A DNA stretch of 64,000 nucleotides from an uncultured Myxococcales bacterium. Lineage in GTDB: Bacteria; Myxococcota_A; Polyangia; Polyangiales; Polyangiaceae. Where the stretch lies: NCBI GenBank assembly GCA_937949945.1, contig CALFEQ010000170.1, positions 1-64,000 on the forward strand, given 5' to 3'. Both the position numbers and the translations under genes were made by a program. Positions 25,637 through 33,629 of the stretch are shown here, in pieces (the first letter of the stretch is position 1; the number at the start of each line of letters is the position of its first letter). The notes beneath the pieces are model-generated. The model worked only from the letters and a program-made list of their open reading frames with translations. It was not told the origin of the DNA and did not search any database.

Positions 25637-26194
25637 ATGCTCTCGACGCCCATGCGCCTGATGGCGCGACCTCTACGCGGCTACCGTGAGCTTGCGAGCG
25701 CGGACGAGCCTTCGCTCGTGATCGGCCTGTTGCGCCTCATGCTCGTCGTCGGCGCCTTCGTCTCCGTGACCGCGACGGGGCGCTTCGCCCCCGTGGAGAT
25801 GCTTCTCGCGATGTTCTCGTTCTCGTGGATCCCCATGGCGCAGGCCGTCGGCGTCGCGGTGACCACGCGGGCGTTCGCGCCGGCCACGCCCTTTCGCCGC
25901 GCGTACGCGCTCTATCTCGAGTCCCTCGGGCCCTGGCTCCTCGTCTTCCTCGTCCTCTCGGGCGCATGCCTGTTCGCGCCGCAGCCGGCGTCGATCGTGT
26001 TCGCGCTCCTCGGTCCGGCCATCGTGATCGCGACGGGATGGAGCCTCGTGCTCGTCTTCGCGCTCTTCCGCGCCGGCTTGTCGCTCGGCCGCCTGCGCGC
26101 GGTGCTCGCGACCGCGACGTTCTTCGTGATCATCCACGTGTTCGTGCTCGGCTACTACCTCGCGGCCGGGCAGCTCTGGCCGATCCTCCGATGA
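25637..26194 (+). CDS. Five-helix membrane protein, first gene of PHP/OPA operon
   Basis: From ATG 25637 (MLSTPMRLMARPLRGY) the product has 185 residues with about five membrane helices, beginning at SLVIGLLRLMLVVGAF. An upstream in-frame start at 25577 is possible but would begin only 6 bases from the divergent CAP gene start. The fold recalls Yip1-type small membrane proteins, but I cannot assign it. Its stop codon overlaps the next start by 4 bases (ATGA), so it is translationally coupled to the PHP gene. Confidence 0.72.
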   Translation: MLSTPMRLMARPLRGYRELASADEPSLVIGLLRLMLVVGAFVSVTATGRFAPVEMLLAMFSFSWIPMAQAVGVAVTTRAFAPATPFRRAYALYLESLGPWLLVFLVLSGACLFAPQPASIVFALLGPAIVIATGWSLVLVFALFRAGLSLGRLRAVLATATFFVIIHVFVLGYYLAAGQLWPILR

Positions 26195-27105
26195 ACCCGC
26201 GGGCGCTCTTGCACTGGACGAGAGTGGCGTTCCTCGTGGCCGCGTTCGTCGGCGGGCTCGCGTTCGATCGCACGCCGGCGCGCCCGGAGGTCCGTCGTGG
26301 CGGCTACCGCGTCCTCGAGGGCGACTTCCACGCGCACACGTCGTTCAGCGACGGCTCGCTCACGCCGATGGGGCTCGTGCAGCAAGCCGCCCGCCGCGGC
26401 CTCGACGTCATCGCGGTGACCGAGCACAACACGGCGATCCCGGCGAAGATCGCGCGCGCATGGTCTCGGCTGACGGGCGGGCCGATCGTGCTCGTGGGCG
26501 AAGAGGTGACGACGCGCAGGTTCCACCTCATCGCGGTCGGGCTGTCGAAGACCGTCCCCACGCAGCTCGCGGCCGAGGACGTGATCGCCGACATCCACGC
26601 GCAGGGCGGGATCGCGATCGCCGCCCATCCCGTCCGGAGCTTCTGGCCCGCGCTCGTCCCCGCGCGGGCCGCGCTCGACGGGGCGGAGGTGATGCACCCG
26701 ATCGCCTATGCGTCGAGCGGGCCGTCGTGGCGATGGGAAGACATCGTCCGCTACTACGAGGAGGCCTCACCGCGCCTGCTCGCCATCGGGTCTTCCGACT
26801 ACCACTGGGGCAGCGTGCTCGGGCTCTGCCGCACGCTCGTCTTCGTCGAGGAGCCCGTGACCGAGGCGTCCGTCCTCGATGCGCTCCGCGCGCGGCGCAC
26901 CGTGGTCATCGCGCCCGACGGGCGGCGCTTCGGTGACCCGGAGATGATCGCCGTGCTCGAGCGCGAGCCGTACGAGCCGCGGACGAGCGATTATCGGTAC
27001 CACGGCGAGGGCGTCCTCGATCGCGTGCTGCGCGCGCTCGGCTGGCTCGGCCTCGTGGGCTTCGTCGTGCTCGCGCCGCGGGCGCGACGAAAACCCGGCG
27101 CGTGA
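26191..27105 (+). CDS. PHP-domain metal-dependent phosphoesterase, membrane-anchored
   Basis: The 304-residue product has an N-terminal membrane helix (about 9-25), so the catalytic domain should face the periplasm or be tethered to the membrane. PHP motifs are present in order: GDFHAHTSFSDGS, VTEHN, HLIAVG, AAHPVRSFW and GSSDYHWG, which supply the His/Asp/Glu metal ligands. A second hydrophobic stretch lies near the C-terminus (LGWLGLVGFVVLAP). PHP enzymes of this type hydrolyse phosphoesters. It is coupled by 4-base overlaps to the membrane protein upstream and to the OPA transporter downstream, which suggests release and import of a phosphorylated compound. Confidence 0.88.
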   Translation: MNPRALLHWTRVAFLVAAFVGGLAFDRTPARPEVRRGGYRVLEGDFHAHTSFSDGSLTPMGLVQQAARRGLDVIAVTEHNTAIPAKIARAWSRLTGGPIVLVGEEVTTRRFHLIAVGLSKTVPTQLAAEDVIADIHAQGGIAIAAHPVRSFWPALVPARAALDGAEVMHPIAYASSGPSWRWEDIVRYYEEASPRLLAIGSSDYHWGSVLGLCRTLVFVEEPVTEASVLDALRARRTVVIAPDGRRFGDPEMIAVLEREPYEPRTSDYRYHGEGVLDRVLRALGWLGLVGFVVLAPRARRKPGA

Positions 27106-28490
27106 CGTCTCGCTTTCGTCCAGGTAGCCTCGCGGACGGCGTGACGCCCGGCGCGGACAGGCTTCAGCTCTCGAAGGCGCAGTGGCGCACCCTGTTCGCC
27201 GTCTGGCTCACGTACGGCGCGTTCTACCTCTGTCGCGTCAACATCGGGCCCGCGCGGACGGAGATCGAGAAGAGCTTCGCGATCGATCCGCTCGAGATGG
27301 GCCTCGTGCTCGGAGCGCTCAAGATCGGCTACGCGCTCGGTCAGCTCGTGAACGGTCAGCTCGCGGAGCGCTTCGGCCCGAAGCGCATCTTGCTCGTCGG
27401 GATGTTCGGCTCGGTCACGGCGTGCCTCCTCTTCGCCTCGGCGGGGACGCTCGCGTCGGTGCTCCCTTCCCTCGCCGGCCCCGTCAACGCCGTCGTCCAC
27501 CTCTTCTCCCCGCAGGCGTCCCTCGGGTCGGTGGCTGCGCTCCTGCTCGTCGTCTGGTTCCTGAACGGCTTGTTCCAAGCGGGCGGCTGGCCGCCGACCG
27601 TGAAGATCATGGCCAACTGGTTCACGCCGCGTGAGCGTGGCCGGATGATGGGCGTCATCGGCACGAGCTATCAGCTCGGCTCGGCGCTGACGATCGCGGC
27701 GTCGGGCGCGCTCGTCTCGCTCGCCGGCGACTGGCGCGCGGCGTTCGTCGTCCCTGCCGTGGTCCTCGGCGCGATCGGCGTGCGCGCGCGGCTCCGGCTG
27801 CAAGAGCGGCCCGCGGCGGGAGAGGCGCCCTCGGTGGAGACCGACGCGCCTTCCGCCGCGCCGGAGCGGCTGCCGATCAAGGAGACGCTCCTCCTCACGT
27901 TCACGAACCCGCGCATCTGGGTCCTCGCGCTGGCGCTCTTCGGCCTCGACATCGTTCGTTACGGCTTCCTCGACTGGGCGCCCGGTCACTTGAAGAAGCT
28001 GCACGGCTCGGGCGTGCTCCTCGCGGGCCTCAAGGTCGCCGTCTTCCCGCTGGCGGGAGGCTTCGGCGCGCTCGCGTCGGGATGGGCCACCGATCGCTGG
28101 TTCCAGTCGCGGCGCGCACCGGTCATCGCGGTCACGATGGCGATGGTCGGCGGGCTGACGCTCCTCTTCGATCGCGTCGCGCCGCTCGGCGCGGCGCCGA
28201 CGGTCACCTGCCTCGCGCTCATCGGGTTCTTCCTCTACGGCGCGCAGATCCTCCTCGTCGGAACGGCGGCGCAGGACTTCGCGCGGCGCGGCACGACCGC
28301 GGCGGCGGCGGGCTTCGTCGACTTCATGGGTTACCTCGGCGCGTTCGGCGGCGACGTCGTCACGGGATGGCTGCTCAAGCGCCACGACTTCCACGTCGCC
28401 ATCACGTTCTGGGCCGCCGCCGCGCTCGGCGCCGCCGGCCTCGCGGCGACGCTCTGGCGGGCCCGTCCCGCCTCGGGCCGACACGCCTGA
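27102..28490 (+). CDS. MFS transporter, organophosphate:phosphate antiporter type
   Basis: The 462-residue product has about 12 membrane helices with a central loop. Signatures match the GlpT/UhpT (OPA) subfamily: YGAFYLCRVNIGPARTEIEK in helix 1, QLVNGQLAERFGPKR after helix 2, GGWPPTVKIMANWF and RERGRMMGVIGTSYQLG. The Arg in LCRVNI corresponds in position to the substrate-phosphate-binding Arg of GlpT. The start is a GTG at 27102 overlapping the PHP stop (GTGA). The substrate is probably a phosphorylated small molecule exchanged for phosphate; which one cannot be read. Confidence 0.87.
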   Translation: MTSRFRPGSLADGVTPGADRLQLSKAQWRTLFAVWLTYGAFYLCRVNIGPARTEIEKSFAIDPLEMGLVLGALKIGYALGQLVNGQLAERFGPKRILLVGMFGSVTACLLFASAGTLASVLPSLAGPVNAVVHLFSPQASLGSVAALLLVVWFLNGLFQAGGWPPTVKIMANWFTPRERGRMMGVIGTSYQLGSALTIAASGALVSLAGDWRAAFVVPAVVLGAIGVRARLRLQERPAAGEAPSVETDAPSAAPERLPIKETLLLTFTNPRIWVLALALFGLDIVRYGFLDWAPGHLKKLHGSGVLLAGLKVAVFPLAGGFGALASGWATDRWFQSRRAPVIAVTMAMVGGLTLLFDRVAPLGAAPTVTCLALIGFFLYGAQILLVGTAAQDFARRGTTAAAAGFVDFMGYLGAFGGDVVTGWLLKRHDFHVAITFWAAAALGAAGLAATLWRARPASGRHA

Positions 28491-28575
28491 CCGGGCGGGC
28501 GGCGCCCGGGCCCGGCGAGCCCGCGCGCGACGTGCTACAAAGATCGATGCGGGCGGCGGAGACCGGACGACCACC

Positions 28576-29487
28576 ATGGAAGATCTGACCTCCGCACACG
28601 TGCGCGGCCGACGACGGAAGCGACGCATCTTCTCCGTGCTGGCGGCGCTCGCCGGCGTCGCCCTCTTCGCCGGATGCACCGCGAACGAAGCTCCCTCGCG
28701 AAAGCCGAGGAGCCCGGTCGCCCGTGACCAAGACGACGACACGTCGCGCGCGCCCCCGGAGGACGTGGAGGTGGAGCTCGAGCCGGAGCCGTCGAGCGAA
28801 GAGCTCCCTCCAGCCGGTACGGACGACGAGCCGACGTGGTGCCAGGAGAGCGCGGCGGACGCGACGTTCTGCGCCGACTTCGATCGCACGCTCGAGCTCG
28901 GCTGGACCGCGCGCGGCGGCGCGCACGGAGAGGCCAGGCTCGTGCAGGGCGGGCTCTCCGCCCCCAACGCGTTCGCGGCGCAGACCGAGCCGGTCGGTGA
29001 CGGGATCGTCGCGCGTGCCTATCTGCGCAAGGACTTCGCGCAGGCGCCGCAAGACGAGATCGACTACACGTTCGCCGTCCGCCTCGAGCAGGTCGGCGCG
29101 CTCCCGAACAAAGGCGGCACGCTCGCCGTGCTGCAGGTCGGCAAGGCGCCCGACGACTACGAGCTCCAGCTCAACGTCGCCTCCACCGGAGCGCTCGTGA
29201 TCATGGAGCGCGGCCCCATGGTCGACGGCGGTCCGCGACGCTACGTCCAGCACAAGCTCGGCTCGCTCGCGATGCGGACCTGGACGCGGATCTCGATCCG
29301 AGTGAAGTTCGGCGAGAACAGCGCGTTCAAGGCGTCGGTCGACGCGCTCGAGGTGCTGAACGACGTGCGCACGGTCGTGCCCCTGCCGAGGATCGCGCCG
29401 TCGCTCTACGTCGGGATCACGTACGTCGACCCTCCGTCCGCGACCTGGGACGTCCGCTACGACGACGTCGTCGTCCAGCTCCGCTGA
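28576..29487 (+). CDS. Lipoprotein with concanavalin-like C-terminal domain
   Basis: The product has 303 residues. A basic N-terminus (RGRRRKRR) precedes a hydrophobic helix and the lipobox LFAGC (Cys34). An acidic Pro/Glu linker follows to about residue 80. The remaining ~220 residues have the pattern of beta-sandwich domains common in myxobacterial secreted proteins: WCQES...FCADFD, LELGWT, YLRKDF, TFAVRLEQVG, then a closing strand TWDVRYDDVVVQL. A LamG/concanavalin-like, sugar-binding fold is my best guess. It stands 85 bases after the OPA gene and may belong to the same transcript. Confidence 0.7.
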   Translation: MEDLTSAHVRGRRRKRRIFSVLAALAGVALFAGCTANEAPSRKPRSPVARDQDDDTSRAPPEDVEVELEPEPSSEELPPAGTDDEPTWCQESAADATFCADFDRTLELGWTARGGAHGEARLVQGGLSAPNAFAAQTEPVGDGIVARAYLRKDFAQAPQDEIDYTFAVRLEQVGALPNKGGTLAVLQVGKAPDDYELQLNVASTGALVIMERGPMVDGGPRRYVQHKLGSLAMRTWTRISIRVKFGENSAFKASVDALEVLNDVRTVVPLPRIAPSLYVGITYVDPPSATWDVRYDDVVVQLR

Positions 29488-29490
29488 CCG

Positions 29491-31320
29491 TCAGCGACGG
29501 CGCTTCGGCGGCGGGTCCTCGTGGACGACCACGCGCGAGCCCGCGTTCTCGTCCTGGCTGAACACGCCGTGCCATCCGGGCGGGAGCGCAGGCTCGGCCC
29601 AGTGGAACAGCGTGCGCGCGTCCTCGGGCGAGAGGTTCACGCAGCCGTGGCTCCGCGTGTTGCCGAAGGCGTCGTGCCAGAAGGCACCGTGGAGCGCGTA
29701 GCTCAGGTGGAAGTACATGACCCACGGCACGTCCTCGATCGAGTACGGCCCGTCGGACGCGACGTCGCCGTCCATCGTGCTCGTCACGTGCTTCTCGCGG
29801 ATGCGGAAGATCCCCGTCGGCGTCGGGAAGTCGCGATCCTTGTCGTACGGGTTCCTGCGGCCGGAAGAGATGAGCGTCGCGAAGACGGGCCGCCTCCCCT
29901 CGAAGGCGACGAGCTGCTGCCGCGTGAGGTCGACGTCGATCCACTTCTCGTCCGGACCGACGTCGTCGGGGATGCTCGGCTTCGCCAGTCGGAGCTGCGC
30001 GAGGTTCACCCAGAAGCCGGCGCTCGTCTGGTGGTACGTGACCCCGGCGACCTTCACCTCGCGACCCGTGAGGAGCACCGCGCTGCGCCGGGGGAGCTGG
30101 CCGGCCCAACCGACGACCTTGTAACCGCCCTTGCCGTCCTCGGCCACCTCCACCTTCGGCACGCCGCTCGACGTGACGAACGCCACGGCGCCCGCCATCG
30201 GCGCTCCGCCGTCGATCGCGGCGATCTCGCCCGCGTCGCCGTCGGCGGCGAGCTCCGGGAACGGCAGGAGATCGGCGACGGCCTCCTCTCCGATGAACCA
30301 GTTCCCGCGGTGGCTCGTCCGGCCGGGCTGGATCATGATGCGGTCGTACGGAATGGCGAACCCGAACGTGGTCCGCCACCATCGCGTACCGGCGGCCTTG
30401 AAGTCGCGATCGAGCGCGACCGTGAACCCGCGCGCCATCCGGCGGACGAGCACGCCCCGTCCCTTGAGCTCCTTCAGCGTCGGTCGTCCTCCGTCGGGTC
30501 GATCGCGGAACGGGTCCTTGTTGCGTTCGCGCTCGCGCGCCTCCTTCTTCGAGGCGGTCTTCTCGGGCGTCTTGCGCCGCGGCGGAGGCTGCTCCTCCTC
30601 GGTGCTCGATGCGAGCGCCGGCTCCTCGTCCTTCTCGCCCTCCGCGGCCTTCTCCGCGGCCTTCTCTTCGACCTTCTCGACCTTGTCCTCGGTCTTCTCC
30701 TTGTCCTCGGGCTTCGGCGTGGTCGGGACGTACGACTCGTACTTGCGTCGATCCTCGGCCTTGAGGACGCGGCGATAGACCGGCGTGCCGTCGGCGACGT
30801 TGACGCCGTAGCGATACGGCATCCCGGCGTCGAGGTCGGGCAGCTTCGGCGCGAGCTTCACGCGAGGATTGGAGAGATCGATCGTCGCGGACTTCCCGCA
30901 GACGTACCCGCCACCGACGAGCTCGTACCAGCCGTCCTTGCAGTCGTCGTTCTTGATCGGCGGATCGTAGGCCTGTACGACCGCGCCGTTGCGCAGGTAC
31001 CCGAGCCGCCGCGCGCCGCCGTCGCTCTCGGGCCACTCCGGCCGATCGATGACGGACGCGACGAAGCTCGCGGCCGCGAGGGGAAGGACGAGACGCGGCC
31101 CGCGCGACTCGGTCTCCGTCGCGCCGCCGTCTCCGTCGTCGGCGAGGCCGGCTTCGAGCGCGGCGGCCGTCGTCGACGCGTCGGACGAGACCGACGGGTC
31201 ATGGCGCGCCTTGTCGCAGGCCTGGAGCGACGCGAGCACGCAGGCAGGAAGACAAGCGAACAGCCACGGACGCACAGCGGCCCCCCGCTTAGCGCGTCGG
31301 ACGAGCCGAGTCGAGGGCAT
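29491..31320 (-). CDS. L,D-transpeptidase (YkuD) lipoprotein, second paralogue
   Basis: The 609-residue product has a basic N-region, a hydrophobic core and the lipobox LASLQAC (Cys35). Two SH3-like regions (RLGYLRNGAVVQA, GYVCGKSA) are followed by a Lys/Glu/Pro-rich spacer (about 200-285) and the YkuD domain with the active-site motif ending SHGCVNL (Cys near residue 560). The C-terminal WHGVFSQDENAGSRVVVHEDP matches the other paralogue (17629-19311). The two differ mainly in spacer length. The ATG at 31320 is 20 bases from the divergent esterase start, so the two genes share a very short promoter region. A GTG at 31275 is an alternative start. Confidence 0.9.
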   Translation of the reverse strand: MPSTRLVRRAKRGAAVRPWLFACLPACVLASLQACDKARHDPSVSSDASTTAAALEAGLADDGDGGATETESRGPRLVLPLAAASFVASVIDRPEWPESDGGARRLGYLRNGAVVQAYDPPIKNDDCKDGWYELVGGGYVCGKSATIDLSNPRVKLAPKLPDLDAGMPYRYGVNVADGTPVYRRVLKAEDRRKYESYVPTTPKPEDKEKTEDKVEKVEEKAAEKAAEGEKDEEPALASSTEEEQPPPRRKTPEKTASKKEARERERNKDPFRDRPDGGRPTLKELKGRGVLVRRMARGFTVALDRDFKAAGTRWWRTTFGFAIPYDRIMIQPGRTSHRGNWFIGEEAVADLLPFPELAADGDAGEIAAIDGGAPMAGAVAFVTSSGVPKVEVAEDGKGGYKVVGWAGQLPRRSAVLLTGREVKVAGVTYHQTSAGFWVNLAQLRLAKPSIPDDVGPDEKWIDVDLTRQQLVAFEGRRPVFATLISSGRRNPYDKDRDFPTPTGIFRIREKHVTSTMDGDVASDGPYSIEDVPWVMYFHLSYALHGAFWHDAFGNTRSHGCVNLSPEDARTLFHWAEPALPPGWHGVFSQDENAGSRVVVHEDPPPKRRR

Positions 31321-31340
31321 CGGAGTAAGATGGCACCCCC

Positions 31341-32201
31341 ATGACGACGAAGGACGAGACGGTAGTGAGGTCGGAGCGCGCCGCGTTCGACGGGCGCATC
31401 GGTTTCTACGAGCGCCACAGCGCGGCGTGTGGTGGCCCCATGCGCTTCTCGGTGTTCCTTCCGCCGCGTGCGCTCGCGGGTGAGAAGGTCCCGGCCGTCT
31501 ACTACCTCGCCGGGCTCACCTGCACCGAGGAGCACCTGCCGACCAAGGGCGGAGCGCTCAAAGCGGCCGCGAGCCTCGGGCTCGCGCTGGTCGCGTGCGA
31601 CACGAGCCCTCGCCACGCGCGCTTCCCGGGCGACGACGAGCACTGGGACTTCGGCCTCGGCGCGGGCTTCTACCTCGATGCGACGGAAGCGCCGTGGAAG
31701 GACGCGTACAAGATGGAGACGCACGTCGTGCACGAGCTCCCGCGCTGGGTCGAGGAGCGCTTCCCGGTCGTGCCGGGCGTGCGCGGCATCTTCGGCCACT
31801 CCATGGGAGGGCACGGCGCGCTCGTCCTCGCGCTCCGCAACCCGACCCTGTACCGGAGCGTCTCCGCGTTCGCGCCCATCTGCGCGCCGTCGAAGGTGCC
31901 CTGGGGAGAGAAGGCGTTCTCGCGCTACCTCGGGCCCGACCGCAGCAAGTGGGCCGAGCACGACGCGACCGAGCTCATCCGCGCGCGCAAGACCCTGCCT
32001 CACGAGATCCTCGTCGACCAGGGCATGGTCGACGAGTTCCTCGAGAAGCAGCTCAAGCCCGAGCTGCTCGAGCAAGCGTGCGCCGAGTCGGGCCAGCGCC
32101 TCCGTCTGCGCCGCCACGACCGGTACGACCACAGCTACTACTTCATCGCGACGTTCATGGAGGATCACCTCCAGCATCACGCGAAGGCGCTGGTGGGCTG
32201 A
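31341..32201 (+). CDS. fghA: S-formylglutathione hydrolase
   Basis: This esterase hydrolyses S-formylglutathione to formate and glutathione in formaldehyde detoxification. The 286-residue product has the family length and the catalytic triad in place: Ser154 in GHSMGG, Asp226 in ILVDQG, His264 in YDHSYYF. YYLAGLTCTEEH and CDTSPRHARFPG are family signatures. No glutathione-dependent formaldehyde dehydrogenase (frmA) is next to it, so the first enzyme of the pathway must be elsewhere or the esterase serves another thioester. A TAAGAT box at about 31325 could be the -10 of a near-leaderless promoter. Confidence 0.93.
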   Translation: MTTKDETVVRSERAAFDGRIGFYERHSAACGGPMRFSVFLPPRALAGEKVPAVYYLAGLTCTEEHLPTKGGALKAAASLGLALVACDTSPRHARFPGDDEHWDFGLGAGFYLDATEAPWKDAYKMETHVVHELPRWVEERFPVVPGVRGIFGHSMGGHGALVLALRNPTLYRSVSAFAPICAPSKVPWGEKAFSRYLGPDRSKWAEHDATELIRARKTLPHEILVDQGMVDEFLEKQLKPELLEQACAESGQRLRLRRHDRYDHSYYFIATFMEDHLQHHAKALVG

Positions 32202-32207
32202 ACTTCA

Positions 32208-32377
32208 GTCCTCAGTCCTCGGTCCTCGGTCCTCGGCGTCTGAGGATGCGCGCGCAAAGCGCGCGCTCCTGGAGCCCGGAGCCCCTTCGTGCATGGGAGG
32301 CCACGAGGCGAGCGGCGCTGCGAGTCGTGGCAGTCGCGCCCTTCTCTGCTGAGGACCGAGGACTGAGGACCGAGGTC
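32208..32377. repeat. Element bounded by inverted heptad tracts
   Basis: Four GTCCTCR heptads at 32208-32235 face four YGAGGNC heptads at 32350-32377, so the ends form an inverted repeat around about 115 bases. Inside are a GCGCGCGC-AAA-GCGCGCGC hairpin (32248-32266) and a CTGGAGCCCGGAGC stretch. It fills the space between two converging genes and could act as a two-way terminator or be a non-autonomous repeat element. Confidence 0.8.
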
Positions 32378-32381
32378 TCTC

Positions 32382-33422
32382 TCAATTGCTCACATACACA
32401 CGCCGCGAAGCCGACGCGACCTTCGTCGTGCCCACGTAAGCGTCGAACCGCAGCGTGTACCAGCCGTTGGGGACCCAGCCCGCGGTCGCCCACACGAAGT
32501 CGAACGGCGGCCCCGACGATCCGAGGACGTACTCGTAGCCGTTCGACGCAATCGTCGTGACGGTGACCTTCGTGACGTTGCTCGACGCCGACGCCTCGAC
32601 CGGCACGAAGCCGCGAACGGAGACGTTCGCCGCGGGAGCGTCGATCGCGACCCAACCGCTCGTGGACGGCGCGGACGGAGACGCCGCTCCGCCTCCGGCG
32701 GCGGGCGGCGTCGCGTCGCCGCCTCCCGGCATGATCGCCGCCGAGTAGCGGTAGAGGCCGAAGCGCGACAGCATCGCTTTGAGCGCGCGCTTGTACGACG
32801 GCGGGTCGTAGTTGTACCCGGCGTCGGCGATGCCATCGACCCACGCGTTCACCGCGGCGGTGACGTCGGCGCCGGACCTTCGCGCCGCGCGGTACGCGTC
32901 GGTGGCCGCCTTGTAGTTCGCCCAGTCGGCGCGCGTCGCGAGCTTCATGGCGACGAACAAGATGCCGTCGCGCTTGTCGTGGAAGACGACGTACCGGTTG
33001 CCGACGTCCCAGCTCGGCTGGCAAGCGAGCGTCCACGCGCCACGCCCGCCGGCCGCGGCCGAGGACGTGAACTTGTAACCGAACTCGTTGTTCGCGAACT
33101 GCGCGATGCGCGTGAAGCCGAACCCGCCCTCGAGGGCGGCCATCGCGAGCATGCCGGCGGCCGGCACGCCGTACGTGCGCTCGGCCTCCGTCGCGGCGGC
33201 CGCTCGGTTCGCGAAGAACGCCTCCTGCTCGGACGGCGTGGGGTGTCCGGGCTCGGCCTCGTAGCAGGGCCACGTCGGATCGTTCGGATCGCGATAGGCC
33301 GCGCTCGTCTCGCCGACGGGCTCGTCCTCCTCGGCCGGGGCGCAGGCGGCGAGGGACGCGGTCAGGAGGATGGCGGACAGGATCGCGGCACGCGGATGGA
33401 CGAAAGCGGTCGCAGCGCTCAT
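32382..33422 (-). CDS. Glucosaminidase-like lipoprotein with Ig-like tail
   Basis: The 346-residue product starts at ATG 33422 with GGAGAG six bases upstream. The signal peptide ends in SLAAC (Cys27). Residues ~65-240 resemble FlgJ/Bax-type endo-beta-N-acetylglucosaminidases: AMAALEGGFGFTRIA carries the likely catalytic Glu98 and NNEFGYKFTS is the second family motif. A Gly/Pro linker leads to a C-terminal Ig-like beta domain (about 265-346: VSVRGFVPVEASASSNVTKV in part). It probably cleaves peptidoglycan glycan strands from the outer-membrane side of the periplasm. Confidence 0.8.
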   Translation of the reverse strand: MSAATAFVHPRAAILSAILLTASLAACAPAEEDEPVGETSAAYRDPNDPTWPCYEAEPGHPTPSEQEAFFANRAAAATEAERTYGVPAAGMLAMAALEGGFGFTRIAQFANNEFGYKFTSSAAAGGRGAWTLACQPSWDVGNRYVVFHDKRDGILFVAMKLATRADWANYKAATDAYRAARRSGADVTAAVNAWVDGIADAGYNYDPPSYKRALKAMLSRFGLYRYSAAIMPGGGDATPPAAGGGAASPSAPSTSGWVAIDAPAANVSVRGFVPVEASASSNVTKVTVTTIASNGYEYVLGSSGPPFDFVWATAGWVPNGWYTLRFDAYVGTTKVASASRRVYVSN

Positions 33423-33629
33423 GGAATCTCTCCGAGCACCACTCCGGCCGCCCGGTCGTACGAGAGCGAGCTTCGTGCCGGTCGTGATCGCGCACGTACC
33501 GAGCGCAACTCCGCGGGATCGCATCGTCCGAGAAGCGCAGGTCGAAGCGCGCACATCCGGCCTGGATCGGCGGCACCTCACCAGGCCCCGAGGTGGCATA
33601 CGGGGGATTTTTGCGCATGTACGAGAACG

